Translations under genes and position numbers: made by a program
Shown: in pieces, positions 29,151-41,200 of the stretch
How the letters are laid out: each line of letters begins with the position of its first letter
How positions within the stretch are numbered: the first letter of the stretch is position 1
Notes under the pieces: model-generated
What the model was told of the DNA's origin: nothing
Databases searched by the model: none
Seen by the model: only the letters and a program-made list of their open reading frames with translations
Source of the DNA: Acanthochlamys bracteata
Taxonomy: Eukaryota > Streptophyta > Magnoliopsida > Pandanales > Velloziaceae
Reading direction: 5' to 3'
Length of the DNA stretch: 64,000 bases
NCBI GenBank assembly: GCA_019914995.1
Contig: CM034126.1
Coordinates: forward strand, 12,529,001 to 12,593,000

Positions 29151-32100
29151 TTAGCTAACTGTTGCTACCTGTTGAGTTGCCTGTACCTTCCTTAGCATGG
29201 CTGCATGCTTCTGTCCTGTAACATGGGATTCAAAAACCTGTTGGCTGTTGACAACAACGTTGCAGATGGTGCAAACCCTTACCCCTTCTAGCGCTGCACC
29301 TCCTTCTATTATCCGCTTTTTCTTTGTCTCTAGTTCCTCTCCTGTTGAAGGTGCAAATCGCTTTCCCCCAGAAACGGAAGCTTCCTTCTTACTTGTGAAT
29401 GTAGTAGCAGCTGGGAAGACTGCAGAAACTTTAGGGACCTTCGGTGTAATAGACTCTTGTAGCTTTTGAAGCTGTTTCTTATGCTTTTTCCCTTTCTTGT
29501 GGGTCAGGAGAACTTCATGGCTTGTACATTCAATCTTACAGACCTCACAAAATGTAAGGTGCTTTGCTGCTTTCTTGACTGCCTTTATTTTCATCATCTT
29601 AGCATGCTTCTTCCTGTTCCTGTCAACAAAAGCTGGTTCCGCAATGGAAGGTATATCTGGAACAAAGCCATTAGAAGGTCTTGTTCCCTGTAGAAGATAT
29701 TAGGAGTCATTTAGAAATCATAGATCAAAATTAAGAAATGTTTATATCATATACATGAACAGGCAATTCAGTTCCTCAAATATGTCCATTGATAAGCATC
29801 CTATCCAAACAAGAACAATGATGTCTAAGAACATACTGGGTGAAAAAATTAACAGGTATAACTATGTGAAACCTCATCAAGCAAACTTGCAGCTCGGTAC
29901 ACATGCCTAGTAGTTCTGATGTTGTTCTAGATTTCACTAACTGATCCACATGCACAATGCACCATATTACCCTGTGGCACAATTTTCTTTTCCTTCAGAG
30001 TTAAAGTAATTAGATCAGGAATCCTATTGAGAAGAAAGTAAGAGATTGTAAACATTGACAGAGCTAGCCCTGGGACAAAATAAGGACACGCATCTATTAC
30101 TTCTGATAGCAATACTCCTCAAACACCTCCAGACACAAACATGGCATGAAACCCTGTCCAACCTGTGTGATCTTTGTTTCCCAGAACCTGGATTACTGTT
30201 ACTTCATTTGTCGCCTTCTGTTGTCCTCCTTTTTGCAATGACCTTTTATGAGAAGTTACATAGAAGTCGAATTTTGTGAAAAAACAATAACAATTGGAAT
30301 ATGAGCACTCCACGTGGGAGCTCAGTGAATTCCGAACTACTCATGCTATGACTGCAAACAAAATGCTATAGGAATAAAATCTTGCTAAACAGAATTATAA
30401 GTATCAGAAATAGATAACTGAGAAACCAAAAACAATCATCTACACATGACTTCAATTGTCATTTCCATTACTCACAGCTATATATTACACTGCTATATCT
30501 GTTTATCCAGAGGAAATCATTTGATTAATGGATCCGATTCTAGGCTTCTAGCAAATTTCACCAAAATATCATGTTATTAAAATCCTTTCTAATGCTCATT
30601 GGTGAATTGCATCTCAAGCTGTCCTATTATAATGTAAATAACCACCAAAACTCCAAGCTTCAGTTCTTGGAACACAATTAGTTATTTTTTCTTTCATCTG
30701 AAGAGAAGGCACAAATATTACTAACATCTGGGGAACTGTGAAAGCTTGTTAATACACTGCAATGCATAACTTGATAAACAATGCAGCAATGTTTAGGGCA
30801 TTTATCATTATAAAGCCACATCACATTCTTCCAGCAGAGCATAAAAATTCTAATCTTTTTTAAGATCCTGTCACAACCGTATTCGTGTTGCAATGATATA
30901 TAATCGATAACAAAGAGGTATAAGTAGAAAGCTAAAAGATAGAAACTCTCTTAAAATTTTGTTGATTGATTAAAAGTTGCATACAAACGCTCTTATCAGC
31001 CTTATTAAATAACAACAAAAAGTAGAAATAAGGAATGAATAATATCCTAAACAATTTTAAATTTACTTGAGTGCCAAATACAGTAAGACTCTAATCAACA
31101 ATTACAAACATGTGCATAAGGCTTGCCTTTTAATTACATTATCCGAAACAGTTTCTTTCCAAATTCAGTTGATTCAGAATTGTTGAATAGTAGGAATAAG
31201 GAATATCCTAAACTATTTTCTAAACTATTGTTTTGCCAAACACAGTAAAAAAAACTCTAATCAACAATATCAAACACGTGCATAATACTCACCTTTGATT
31301 ACATTTTCCAAACTAATTAACATTTAAAGATAATTTCTTACCAAACTCAATTAATTCAGAATCATTGAATTTTGTCTTAATGTTGCTTATGCCATCCTCA
31401 CATGGATGAAGAAAACTCAACCTCGATGTACTATCCATACAGTTTCCATAGCAGCTACTATCATCATTATAATTACAACTTCATAATCAAAACTGCAATA
31501 AATATTGTCGAATGATTTGTACTCTCATTAAATGGAATACTTTTCATGACCATATATGCTTCCAAGAACCTAAACTCCACAAGCGTCTTACTAGCAACAT
31601 ATTTTATCTCATCATCTTTACGTTCTTCCGTTATTACGAATTTTTCTATAGATAACCATCATATATGGAATCTTTTCCTTAATATTTTCCATTAATGTTG
31701 TGACTACAAAGGTTCTTTGTAGAATATTAGACCTGCATCTTCTACAGCTTCGTTTTGGATCTGCAACTACTCTAATTAAAAATTCATCTATGATAGTATG
31801 CGTCTGGTGGCGTTCAAGCAGTTGATGGACGCATCAAACTGTAGTTTCACTTAATTGTCAGGGTTTACTTTAATGCCATACATTTTGCAATTTTTTATTC
31901 CACTCCCTCCCCGTGATCAAAACACCATGATTGGTATCGTGCATACCGGAATTGCTTTAGAAAACCTAAACAAGTCATCATAAAATTGGTTTTCATTAGA
32001 ACCTACGCTTTGCAACTTGGCTTATCAATAATCATATGCCTTGTTTCTTCATCTTTTGCATGTATCGAGATCATAAGTCATTTCCATGTCAAAGGTAGAA

Positions 32101-33313
32101 ACATACCGCCATCTGATTCGAACCAAAATCTCCAATGCTAATTGAACGCAACCCTAATCATATTTTAGCTATAAAGGAGAGGCAAAAGAGGCACAATCAA
32201 CAAAGCATAAAGACTAAAGAGAAAACTTCTTTTTGAAATTTCATTAATTGATCAAAATCTAACAGTTCCCTTTTCTACGTCTTAGAATAACAAAAAAATA
32301 CTAGAAATAAAATAATAATAATATCCTATAGTAATTTTTATATTTATCAGTATGTCAAATATAGCAAACCCGAATAATCCATATCAAACAAGTGTATGAT
32401 GCTCACCTTTTATATTCTCCAAATTGATTGACGTTCAAAAATAGTTTCCTATGTCACATCCTCTAGTATATGTCACAGAAATTCGGGCATCTAACCTAAG
32501 CCCTGATTTCTAAGACAGACGCATGCCGCAAAATATGAATCTACATAATTCAATGTGGATGATGGTTATAAACAATCTTGTCAACTCAAATTAACAAAAG
32601 AAATATTTGTTGTTTCATATATAAAAGAAACTACGTTGAGCATAAATCTGATTTTTCCTATCCAAATAGATAGTACCAATTAAAAAAGCGCCAAGTTTAC
32701 TAACCAGTCCATAACCAGGATCTGGACCATAATGCCTTATAGCCTCCTTTAAGCTCAATGCACCGGCATCTTCACTCCCAGCCCTATCCACTCCAACTCC
32801 ATAATACGATACTAACCCTCCACCACCATTCGAATTCCCAATCCCCGCCACAGTCAAAGCGTAATGCTGGTGCTGCTGATACAGGTAATAGTGATCCTGA
32901 GCTAGACTAGCGTATCCACCATGCGGCGCGTAAGGGTTAGGATTGGGGTTTACAGGGTAGTAGTGATAGCATGACGAAGATGATTGAATCGATTGATTGT
33001 GGTGGTGGTAATGATGAGGATCAGCCGAAGCTTCACTGCCGTAATGCTGCTGGTGGAGGTGGGCCACGGAAGGGTGATGGTACTGCGGCAGTGGAGCAGC
33101 GGCGGCGGCGGTGGTGGGCGCAACGTGGAGGTTTACCGGTGGTGGAGGGGCTGACGTGGCAGGAGAAGAGTAGAGCAGAGCGGAGGAAGAGTAGTGAGGT
33201 TGTTGCTGTTGTTGTTGTTTAGATGAGGCTGAGGGTTGGGGAGGAAATATAGCTGCCGTTGATGCTGTTGATGCCGGTGGTTGGTATTCATGAAATAGAG
33301 TGGGGAAATCCAT
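29151..33313 (-). CDS. Two-finger (U1/JAZ-type) zinc-finger protein with Pro/His/Gln-rich N-terminus, two exons
   Basis: Exon 1 is 33313-32705 (203 codons) and exon 2 is 29687-29151 (178 codons plus stop); the phase-0 intron is 3.0 kb. The product is about 381 residues. The first half is low complexity (poly-Gln, His-rich PHHYHHHNQS, PPPP). Exon 2 begins GTRPSNGFVPDIPSIAEPAF, then a basic stretch and two C2H2 units with long H-H spacing: CEVCKIECTSHEVLLTHKKGKKH and, 60 residues on, CTICNVVVNSQQVFESHVTGQKH. This spacing (C-x2-C-x12-H-x5-H) is typical of fingers that bind double-stranded or structured RNA (U1C, JAZ/ZFR, zf-met). Function is not known; a nuclear RNA-binding role is inferred. The exon 1 frame continues upstream to a Met at 33400, but MDFPTLFHEY at 33313 suits the family better. 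The donor is CTG|GTTAGT. Confidence 0.85.
29688..32704. repeat. Large intron with three related copies of an interspersed repeat
   Basis: Inside the zinc-finger gene intron, three stretches at about 31015-31180, 31187-31375 and 32295-32450 share an ordered set of words: TCCTAAACTATTT-like, ACTCTAATCAACAAT, CATGTGCATAA, CTCACCTTTTATTACAT and CCAAATT. The first two are back to back. They look like pieces of an old transposable-element end. No open reading frame of a transposase or polymerase is visible. Confidence 0.6.
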
Positions 33314-34940
33314 CGGAGAAAAAGATTGAAAGCGAAGAAAATGAAACGGTTCCTTTCTTCTCTCCCTGCAATGACAAAGAAGGCAAACCAAACGGGCCAT
33401 GGACTAGGCCCAACAAAGTTGGGCTGATTTCCATGATCAGTCCCTCCATTATTTTGCTAGTCTAGAAAATTCACCAAAACTGTAAATACATACTTGATTG
33501 AAAGTGAATATTTAAAAAATGAATTTCTAAGAAAAAGTTATAAAAAAAATCTATGAGCTTTTAATTAGTCGGTAGAATTTTGTTTTCTCACTGCGCTGTC
33601 ATTATCACGCCCTCATCTTCGAACATTTAATCTTAAAAAAACCAAATAAATATCCTATTTTGCATAACTAAGTTCCCCAAAGTTCTGTCTTCAGAAAATT
33701 TTTGTGAAGAAATAATCACGCGAGACTAAATTTTCATATTCAAAGTGAATTCCAGAGTCATAAAAGTTTTAAGTCAAGTTATCCATGTATGATTAATCCT
33801 TTCTAGAACTCAGGATAGTTCTGTTCAGTTTTAGAGTGCATGCTTTTAGTTTAGAAATAAATTATTTAGAAGTGGATTATTAGAAATAATATTATTAAAG
33901 TGATGCGTTCTTTTTTTATTGAAAAATAAGTTGAAATAATTTTTTTGTGTTTCTTTTATAATAAAAAGTGAATTAGAAATAATTTTTTAATAAAATTTAT
34001 GAGTGATTTCGGTTGGCAAAAGAACGCACTTTTAGTGCGTGTTTCAAGTTGATAGAATTTCAATTTTTTTGAATAGAATTAGAATTTCATCAAATTTTTA
34101 TATTTTAATTGTAAACAGAACTGAAAATTCGAATTCTCAGTTCTGCACAAAAGGAACTTAAGTTCCAGTATATATCTCTTTCTGAATTCACTTCAAAAAT
34201 TAATTAAAATATAAAAACTAAACTCAACTTCAAAGTTATTTTTTTTAAAATTTTATTTTCTATTTTTCACTTTTATAAAATTCAATCACGAAAATTTAAA
34301 AAACACGTCCTAAAACTTTTAGCACATTATTTTAGTATATCAATCATTGATTAATAATATTTTTTAAAATAAAAAATATTTTTATTTTATTTTAAAAAGT
34401 AAATTTATGTTTAACTAAAATAAATTTATGTTTAACTAATAAGATTTTATTATATAAAATTTTGTATATTTTTTAAAATTTTAAATAAATTTTATAAATT
34501 ATAAAATATTTATTAAAAATTTTAAAAATTATTTTTTTTAGAATGAAATGCCGAACGGGAGGAAGGTCAGACGAGCCACTAACTGAAAAAATCTGCTTCT
34601 ATTATACTCGTTCAATCAACAAACAAACTTTGAATTACAAGAGAAAAGAATCTGTTATTTTGCATAAAGCAATCGTTGTATCTAAATCCCAATTGCTTCC
34701 AACTTCATAGAGCACTGAGATTTGTTCTCAAGATCCACGAAATTTCTCAGAATGATCAGAAAACAAAGAAAAAAAAATTTTCTATGTACCCAATGCTGCA
34801 ATCTCGAACATCACCTGCCTGCTGCTAGTTAATCCTAAAGAATAGAACTGAACTTTCACCGAACTGATCAGTCTGGAACAGAAAAAAGAAATTCCTGCAC
34901 ACAATCTTCACCACTATATATTTCATCACCAATAAGAGAC
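33314..34940. other. Intergenic, with AT-rich MITE-like sequence
   Basis: The first 150 bases are the leader of the zinc-finger gene. From about 33830 to 34540 the sequence is AT-rich. A stretch from 34035 (GTGCGTGTTTCAAG) to 34310 (AAAACACGTCC) has roughly matching inverted ends and resembles the element at 42029-42315. The remainder up to 34940 is the 3' UTR of the ZAT-like gene. Confidence 0.5.
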
Positions 34941-36311
34941 TTATCCGGAAATTGGTGCCCACCAACGCCGGTTTCCGGCACCACCGGAGTTATTATTCAA
35001 TTTTTCATCTTCTTGACCAGCTGGCAAATTGAGATCGAACAACTGACACACGGGCAATGCCCGACTCTGACTCTGCTGTTGTTGCTGCCGTGTTGTAACA
35101 GCAGCGGCGGCAGTACTATCGGCGGTAGTTGTTTTTGCAGCTGCAATCACGTGTGATCGTTTATGCCCGCCGAGCGCTTGCCCGGAAGGAAAAACCTTCC
35201 CGCAAATCGGACACTCATGCCCTCCTTGCTTTCCCTTATTGTTCTTGTACTCAACTGCATTACGGGTTTCCGTTTTTTCAATCAACAATGACTGCTCCGT
35301 GGTTTCAATGCTTACCTCAGTAGTACTGCTATTTGAAGGAAGAATAAGGCAACTGTTGTTACTTGATCGTTTGTGACTTGCCCGGTGACCTCCAAGAGCT
35401 TGATATGAATCAAACACCTTAGAACATGTCGAGCATTCGTATCGGTTTCTCTTCTGCTGAAAATCATAGCTGACTTTGGCAATGTAATCTCCGCGATCGA
35501 GCTTAGCTTCAATGAAATTGTTTTCTTCTCCTTCTTCTCTATAGATCATCAGCTTCTTCTGCAGTTCAGCAACAGAGCGAGTTTGTTTATGTTTTCGTTT
35601 CTTCCTCTTCATCTTCTTCAACTCAATCTCTTCTGCTTCATCAACTTTGATAACGATAGATTCAACTTTGTTGACCTGTTTAATCGGAAACCCATCAACG
35701 AATCGGAACCGAGTTTCTTCAAGATCAAGTAGTACTCCATTGGATTCATTAACTACAGAATTTTTATCGGACGATTCATCGGCGATGGACATCAACCGAC
35801 TGTAACTAGAATCTCTTGAAAGCATCATCAGACTCAATGCAACATCAGCTTGTTCTTTCTCATACTCCAAAAAAGAGATCACTGACGATGATTTTTCATG
35901 ATCAACAACATGATGATCTTCTTCTTCTTCCACACTCCATGATCCTTCCTGTTCTTCTAACACCTCTTCTTGTTCAGAAACTTGCCGGAGTTTACAAGAA
36001 TGAGAACGCATGTGCCCGAACAGAGACCGAGAAGACGGGAATATTTTGCCGCAATCTCTAGACACGTGCTTGCTCTCTTCATTTGAAAACCTCCATGATT
36101 TCTTTGGGTTTTCTCTTAAAAGATAATTATTACCTGTAGCAGCAGCAGAAGTAATGGTAACTGCTCCGGTGGAAGTTTCCGCAGCCGCCGAAGAAAGTAT
36201 ATGAGATCTCATATGGCCGCCTAGCGAACGGCCGGAAGGAAAAGACTTGTTGCAGATTTTGCAGCTGTGCTTTTGCTGCTGATCATCATCATCATAGCAT
36301 TCTTCCTCCAT
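34941..36311 (-). CDS. C2H2 zinc-finger transcriptional repressor, ZAT-like, EAR motif, intronless
   Basis: One exon, 456 residues. Three complete plant-type fingers are present: finger 1 (C17, C20, H33, H37; SGRSLGGH), finger 3 (C293, C296, H309, H313; SYQALGGH) and finger 4 (C367, C370, H383, H387; SGQALGGH). A fourth, at 84-104, has SSRSLFGH and C87, H100, H104, but Ser84 replaces its first Cys, so it should not hold zinc normally. QALGGH is diagnostic of plant C2H2 factors. A basic stretch ([11 protein letters not shown], about 232-242) is a likely nuclear signal. FDLNLPA at 425-431 is an EAR repression motif that recruits TOPLESS-type co-repressors. Acidic and Glu-rich linkers lie between the fingers. 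The layout is that of the ZAT1/4/9 group, which is stress-related; the targets are unknown. The intronless structure is normal for the family. Confidence 0.93.
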   Translation of the reverse strand: MEEECYDDDDQQQKHSCKICNKSFPSGRSLGGHMRSHILSSAAAETSTGAVTITSAAATGNNYLLRENPKKSWRFSNEESKHVSRDCGKIFPSSRSLFGHMRSHSCKLRQVSEQEEVLEEQEGSWSVEEEEDHHVVDHEKSSSVISFLEYEKEQADVALSLMMLSRDSSYSRLMSIADESSDKNSVVNESNGVLLDLEETRFRFVDGFPIKQVNKVESIVIKVDEAEEIELKKMKRKKRKHKQTRSVAELQKKLMIYREEGEENNFIEAKLDRGDYIAKVSYDFQQKRNRYECSTCSKVFDSYQALGGHRASHKRSSNNSCLILPSNSSTTEVSIETTEQSLLIEKTETRNAVEYKNNKGKQGGHECPICGKVFPSGQALGGHKRSHVIAAAKTTTADSTAAAAVTTRQQQQQSQSRALPVCQLFDLNLPAGQEDEKLNNNSGGAGNRRWWAPISG

Positions 36312-38040
36312 GTATAATTCAAGAAAAGATCAAAGAAAGATTTGGACTAGTGAAAAAGAGATAGGATCTTCATTAAGTTGAAGAAATCAACTGGTAAGAC
36401 ATTTGAGAGATCTGAAGCTTTTGGTATTGCTGTGTTGTGTTGTGGGAATTGGTTAAGGTTAGTTGTTGTTTCAAAGCTGTAATCTTTAGGGAGAGAAGCG
36501 AAGGAAATCCATGCATGGAAGCAAAGTTTTAGATGAAGGAAAGTAAATCGAGGATGATGCGGAAGAGATCGAAGGGATGAGCTTGTGCCACGTAAGAGAG
36601 TTTTCCGGATCTCTATGGTCGCTCTTAATCACTCGTATCAAAATGGGAGAACGAACTTATCATATTTTGAAGGTTAAAACTTCTATAATCACTGCACAGG
36701 ATGGTTAAAACAATCACAACTTCACATATATATCTTATAGATAGCATGATCCAAGTGTGAATAATTTAACATACCACTATTGCATTTTGATTCAAGATAT
36801 ATAGATAATGAGAAGATTAGTATAGTATAGTATCACAGGCAAGCCCCAAAATGAGATACTTTTGAAGATTTATATTCATTCAAAACAAAACAAAGTTTTA
36901 AAATCATCATCTACTATGGTGATCCATAGAATTTCAGCATTACACTCAGCTCAATCCTCTACATCATCCATTCAATCAGCTAAAATACGTATTACATTAC
37001 TCGTGCAGTTCTCAAATAATAAAGAAATCGAGCAGAAGGATATTGCAGGCAGTTACCAGCTTCTGATCATTGGAGTTGGATGGATCGTTCTTTGTTGCCT
37101 TGCACCTTTACTTGTGGCCATGCAGCTTTTCTGATCCAAACTTTGAATTAAAGCTCTAAGTTTTTGCTTTAAAGGCAAGAAAAGAACAAGGTACTGTGCT
37201 GGGAGGAAGAAATAGAAACCTTTTCTATATGGTTTGTAAACATTGTAACTCAAGCTACAAGTTCCAAATTACACTTCAACCTTCAATGGAACTTCACTAG
37301 ATGCATGATGTGTACACATAAAAGAGGTACTCAAACAGTTCTATGTTTAAACAAAACAAAAAAGGATTTAAGTTTTACTTAATATAGCTGTATTTCTTCT
37401 AATGAAGATTGACAAGGCGAAAACGGGTTTACCAAGTTCAGCCAAGCTCTTTGTCGCCAACAGCATCACAGGTCATACTCGGTCACACAGCATACATCTT
37501 CCTGGAATATCTTCACAGGGCCATACTGCGTTAGATAATATAAAGGTTTGTTACTAGCTGCGTTGTGACCATAAACCAAAAAAACCACCCTTGTCTGAGA
37601 TACCATAAATCTTTCTACATAATGATCTGACAAACAGAATATCAAACACTGAAGATAAAGAAAATGAGCCAAACACATTAATGAAACAGATAAAATTATG
37701 TAGATATAATTTACCACTAATGTGACAGTGAAAATTATGCATTTGCTGTGATTGAAACAGAAACAGCAGATTTACATTAGTATCTCAGTTCGTAAATACA
37801 TGTGGACCACCAAAAGAACACAAATAGCGTGTAATTGTAGTGTTACCGAGAAAATGAAATAATGATCAATAACTTAATCATTGTTAAAATGCATCAAGGG
37901 TTATATCACACATTTCAGTGTATATGAACTGTTACGTATGTTTACACAAGACAACTTGTCTAGAGAAGGTGCTGAACAAGGAAAACTTACTCTTAGAGAG
38001 ATCCTACGCCAAGCACAGTCAATTAGAAGGCAAAAAGCTT
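36312..38040. other. ZAT-like promoter and unassigned intergenic sequence
   Basis: 36312-36600 is the leader and promoter side of the zinc-finger gene. A plus-strand frame at 36862-37134 ends in a hydrophobic tail (LLIIGVGWIVLCCLAPLLVA), but nothing supports it as a gene. Minus-strand frames at 37053-37253 and 37466-37717 are likewise unassigned. 37880-38040 lies directly downstream of the PIRL pseudogene. Confidence 0.4.
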
Positions 38041-40360
38041 TTATAAGTCAAGGCTCACATCTAGTGCCATCGAACTCATCATAACATTTGAGTCAATTTG
38101 CTTATCAAAATTTCGTTTTTCTTCGTTCTTCAAAGTCTTGAAAGCCCTCCTTTAGATAATTAATTGTATGGCACATTAGAAGTTTATAGAGTAGCTCATA
38201 CCAAAATATAACATGAGTCACAATAAGCATGAACTAACTTGCTGAAACCGTTCCATGGTGATGGGGGGGAAGAGAAACACTATGCAACTTTGCAGTCCTT
38301 CAAAAGCTTCTGAGGTAGCTGTCAGAAACAATTTCCTATGATCAATTATACAAGGATTTTCACAGTTGAGAATTATACAAGAGAGCTAGTTTATACCCTG
38401 AAGGAAACATATAGTCAATGATAGATAGAAATGCAGTCATAAAAAATCACGTACGAACAGAAATCATATTGCTTTCCTGTGAAGCTTTGATAATCAGCTC
38501 TGTGGTAACTTAGAAATATTTCAGCATAACTAAGCACCTGATGCATATTATGCCATTGAGTGACAGGAACTTCAGTTGAACAAGACTGCAAACTGATGGG
38601 GGAATCTCATCAATTGAATTTCTTGCAAGAATTACTCAAAGTCATCCAGGAATATAATACCAGATTATTGGAACTCTTTTTCTAAAAGAATCAAATATTT
38701 GCCCATCGCTTATCAACATGGATGCACCAAGCATAGATCATTACTTATATAGTGAATGGATAAGATGGTGGCAATAGTATGTGCTTGACAGAGTAACATG
38801 ATGCAAGATTGATGCATAACTATACGCTAAGTTCTGCATGCTGTAGTCGACTACTACACTACCAATATCTTCTTTTTCCCTACATAGTTCTTGCTAAAAG
38901 AAGACGCATCTAGGAAATCTTTTATTGAATATATCGTACCCATAGCACCTTGAGTACTCTAGATTCTCCCACAAATAATAAGAGGACAATAATGAAAAAT
39001 AGAAATACCAGCAGCTTGTAGCTCTTCCAAAGAAATGCAACCACCAAGTGATTCTGGAAGGGACTTTAGTTTGTTATTAGAGACATTTAGAAGCAATAAC
39101 TGCAAAAAGGTGCTGACTTGTGAAAGGTCACCTAAGAGCACATCAAATGTAAAAAGTGAAGTCAACAATTGAAAGGACCAAATAATACTTCAGAGACTCA
39201 AGCAAGTTTTGCTTGAACGTGGTGACTATACATGAAAAGCATAGAAAGTGTACCATATATACTAGTGAATGTAGAGCAACTAGTATCAGTTGTAGATCAA
39301 GAAACCAAAACCAGATAAAAATCTATTAAATATTATACATCAGATACTTACGTTATGCAAGTTCCCAAGAGTTTCAGGCAAGTACATTAATGAATTTCCT
39401 GCAATAGACAAATGATTCAAGCCTGAAGGAGAACCCACTGATAAAAGAAAACAAATAATTACGATAAAAACCAAAAAGTAATACCTAAGCAACATTCCAC
39501 ATTTTATGTGCCTTGTCTTTTACAGACGTCCATATATAGTAGATACAGACAAGATCTATTCAAATTGTTTGCATATGTAAGCAAAAGGTCATGATTGATG
39601 GAAACCACTTAAGCATGCATAACAACTTAGAGAGAAACCATACATTCATCAGGCAAGCAAGCAATCTGGTTACTATAAAGTATGAGGACTTTCAGAGATT
39701 TAATGTCTCCCAGACTAGTTGGAAGGTGCTCGATCACATTGTGTTTTTGGTTAAATCCAGAGTACGCACAAATTTATCGACCTCAAAAACTTCATTTCGC
39801 ACTTCCTGTAAGGAGGATCAAACTACATTAGAGTCTATATTAACAAACTACATTAGGATTTATAATAAGGTAGGAGAACATTTCATGTCATATCCTCATG
39901 AGCATGTAGAAGTACACTGTGCTTTTGGGAGTAGAAAAGGAGAAGGACTAACATAAGCCACTGGTGATAGCAAGGAATTCATGTATCCGTTTGAACAAAA
40001 AAACCTATCTGTTGCATGAGAGATTATTATCTTGTCAACTTCCGGAACATAGTATCAGAAATACTAGATTATTCACATAACAAAACATCTGTTGATCGCA
40101 TAACTCCACAAAACACAATCCCAACTCAGTCCACAAACACGTAACAAGGTTCTCCATGTTTCCACACCAAACATGCAATTCACAGAATTTGGTCTTTCTC
40201 ATACAACCTGTCAAACTTATTCCAATTCAATTTCTCCCTAAAATGCGGAACCCAAAATCAGTAGAAGTTACCACCTTTGCCTTTCAGATGTTAGAAAGTT
40301 TCCAACTTTTACCTTGAGTTTGCATTCTCTTAGGGCAACGTCTTTTCTTTGCTAACCCAT
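38041..40360 (-). pseudogene. PIRL-type (plant intracellular Ras-group LRR) pseudogene
   Basis: On the minus strand, pieces of one intracellular LRR protein occur in order but in broken frames. They are an N-terminal piece around 40348-40313 (RKDVALRECKLK), then 39805 down to about 39738 (VRTLDLTKN, then a stop), 39741-39640 in another frame (VIEHLPTSLGDIKSLKVLI), 39425-39355 (SLMYLPETLGNLHN), 39101-39008 (LLLLNVSNNKLKSLPESLG), about 38640-38540 (SIDEIPPSVCSLVQLKFL), about 38320-38270 (LLKDC, then a frame change) and 38160-38041 (ending KQIDSNVMMSS...LDL and TAA). Splice sites are partly preserved. At least three frame breaks and the apparent loss of one repeat (between 39740 and 39738) argue that it is dead. 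The intact relative is a ~260-residue LRR protein ending in the same KQIDSNVM block. Confidence 0.8.
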
Positions 40361-40675
40361 TTCAAACCTTCCTCTTCCTATTAAGAATCACAACAACAAC
40401 AAAAAGGAAAAAGAAAAAAAAGAAGAAGATGATCGTGTGATTAATTGAACAGTCGAAGAGTGAACTGCTTCATTGGAATGAGATTTAAGCATTAAATTTG
40501 AAAGAAATTCTTAAATTATTCAAGAGAAATTAAATATTGTTAGTACTCAACCAACCCGGTCGACTTTTGGTCTACGCGGTTTTCTTGTCAACCCCCTAGT
40601 TCTAATTTATTATTATAAAAATAACTTTAAAAACTATTAATAAACACAGTGCAATTACAATAATAATAATAATTA

Positions 40676-41200
40676 CTAATTTATTTGCCAGGCAGTGATT
40701 TCGCTCGTTTTCATCGCTCCGGCAAGTCCATGGTCTTCGGGGTTCACGCTAGATAACGCAACAGGTACACGAGCCCAGACTGGTTTTCCGGTGATTTGAT
40801 GAAAATGTTTGATATAGCCAGGTTGAATATCATCGAAAGAGTTGACAACTACCCCGGCGGCAAATCGTTCAGCTTCTCCTGCTTGGTTGAAGAACTCGTC
40901 GGTGCGGCGCTGGGTAGCAGTATTTTCAATAGCTTGCTTTTAGTGAGAATGATATTATGCGGCAATGGGACAGTTATTCTTGAACCGTGAGTAATGTTTG
41001 GTTTCTACAGAAAGAGGGAGGGGTCGACAGACTGAGGGAAGTAACCGGTGCCGGGGAACCAAAATGCAGAAGATTCGCTGCGGCATTACCTGCCATGGAA
41101 GGCAAGCATCATAGAATAATGCGTCTGTTATTCTACTCTCCTCCACTGATGGAATATTTTTTTAGCCGTTGTTTATGTGGAAATGTTAAAAGAGAAGGAA
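40676..41200 (-). pseudogene. Family 1 UDP-glycosyltransferase pseudogene fragment
   Basis: On the minus strand three frames together carry N-terminal UGT landmarks. About 41135-41090 reads DALFYDACLPW (the usual D-x-F-x-x-W region). About 41000-40935 reads ITVPLPHNIILTKSKL in another frame (the P-x-LPH-x-I-x-x-T-x-x-QL region). 40920-40676 reads AGVVVNSFDDIQPGYIKH and then GKPVWARVPV, closing at TAG 40676-40678. Frameshifts lie between the pieces. The C-terminal PSPG box, which binds the UDP-sugar, is absent. It abuts the PIRL pseudogene. The closest family look is UGT73/UGT90, but I cannot be precise. Confidence 0.75.

Noticed and set aside
35129..36061. Frames antisense or shifted to the ZAT-like gene
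   Set aside because: The sense frame has complete zinc fingers and an EAR motif; the others are shadows.
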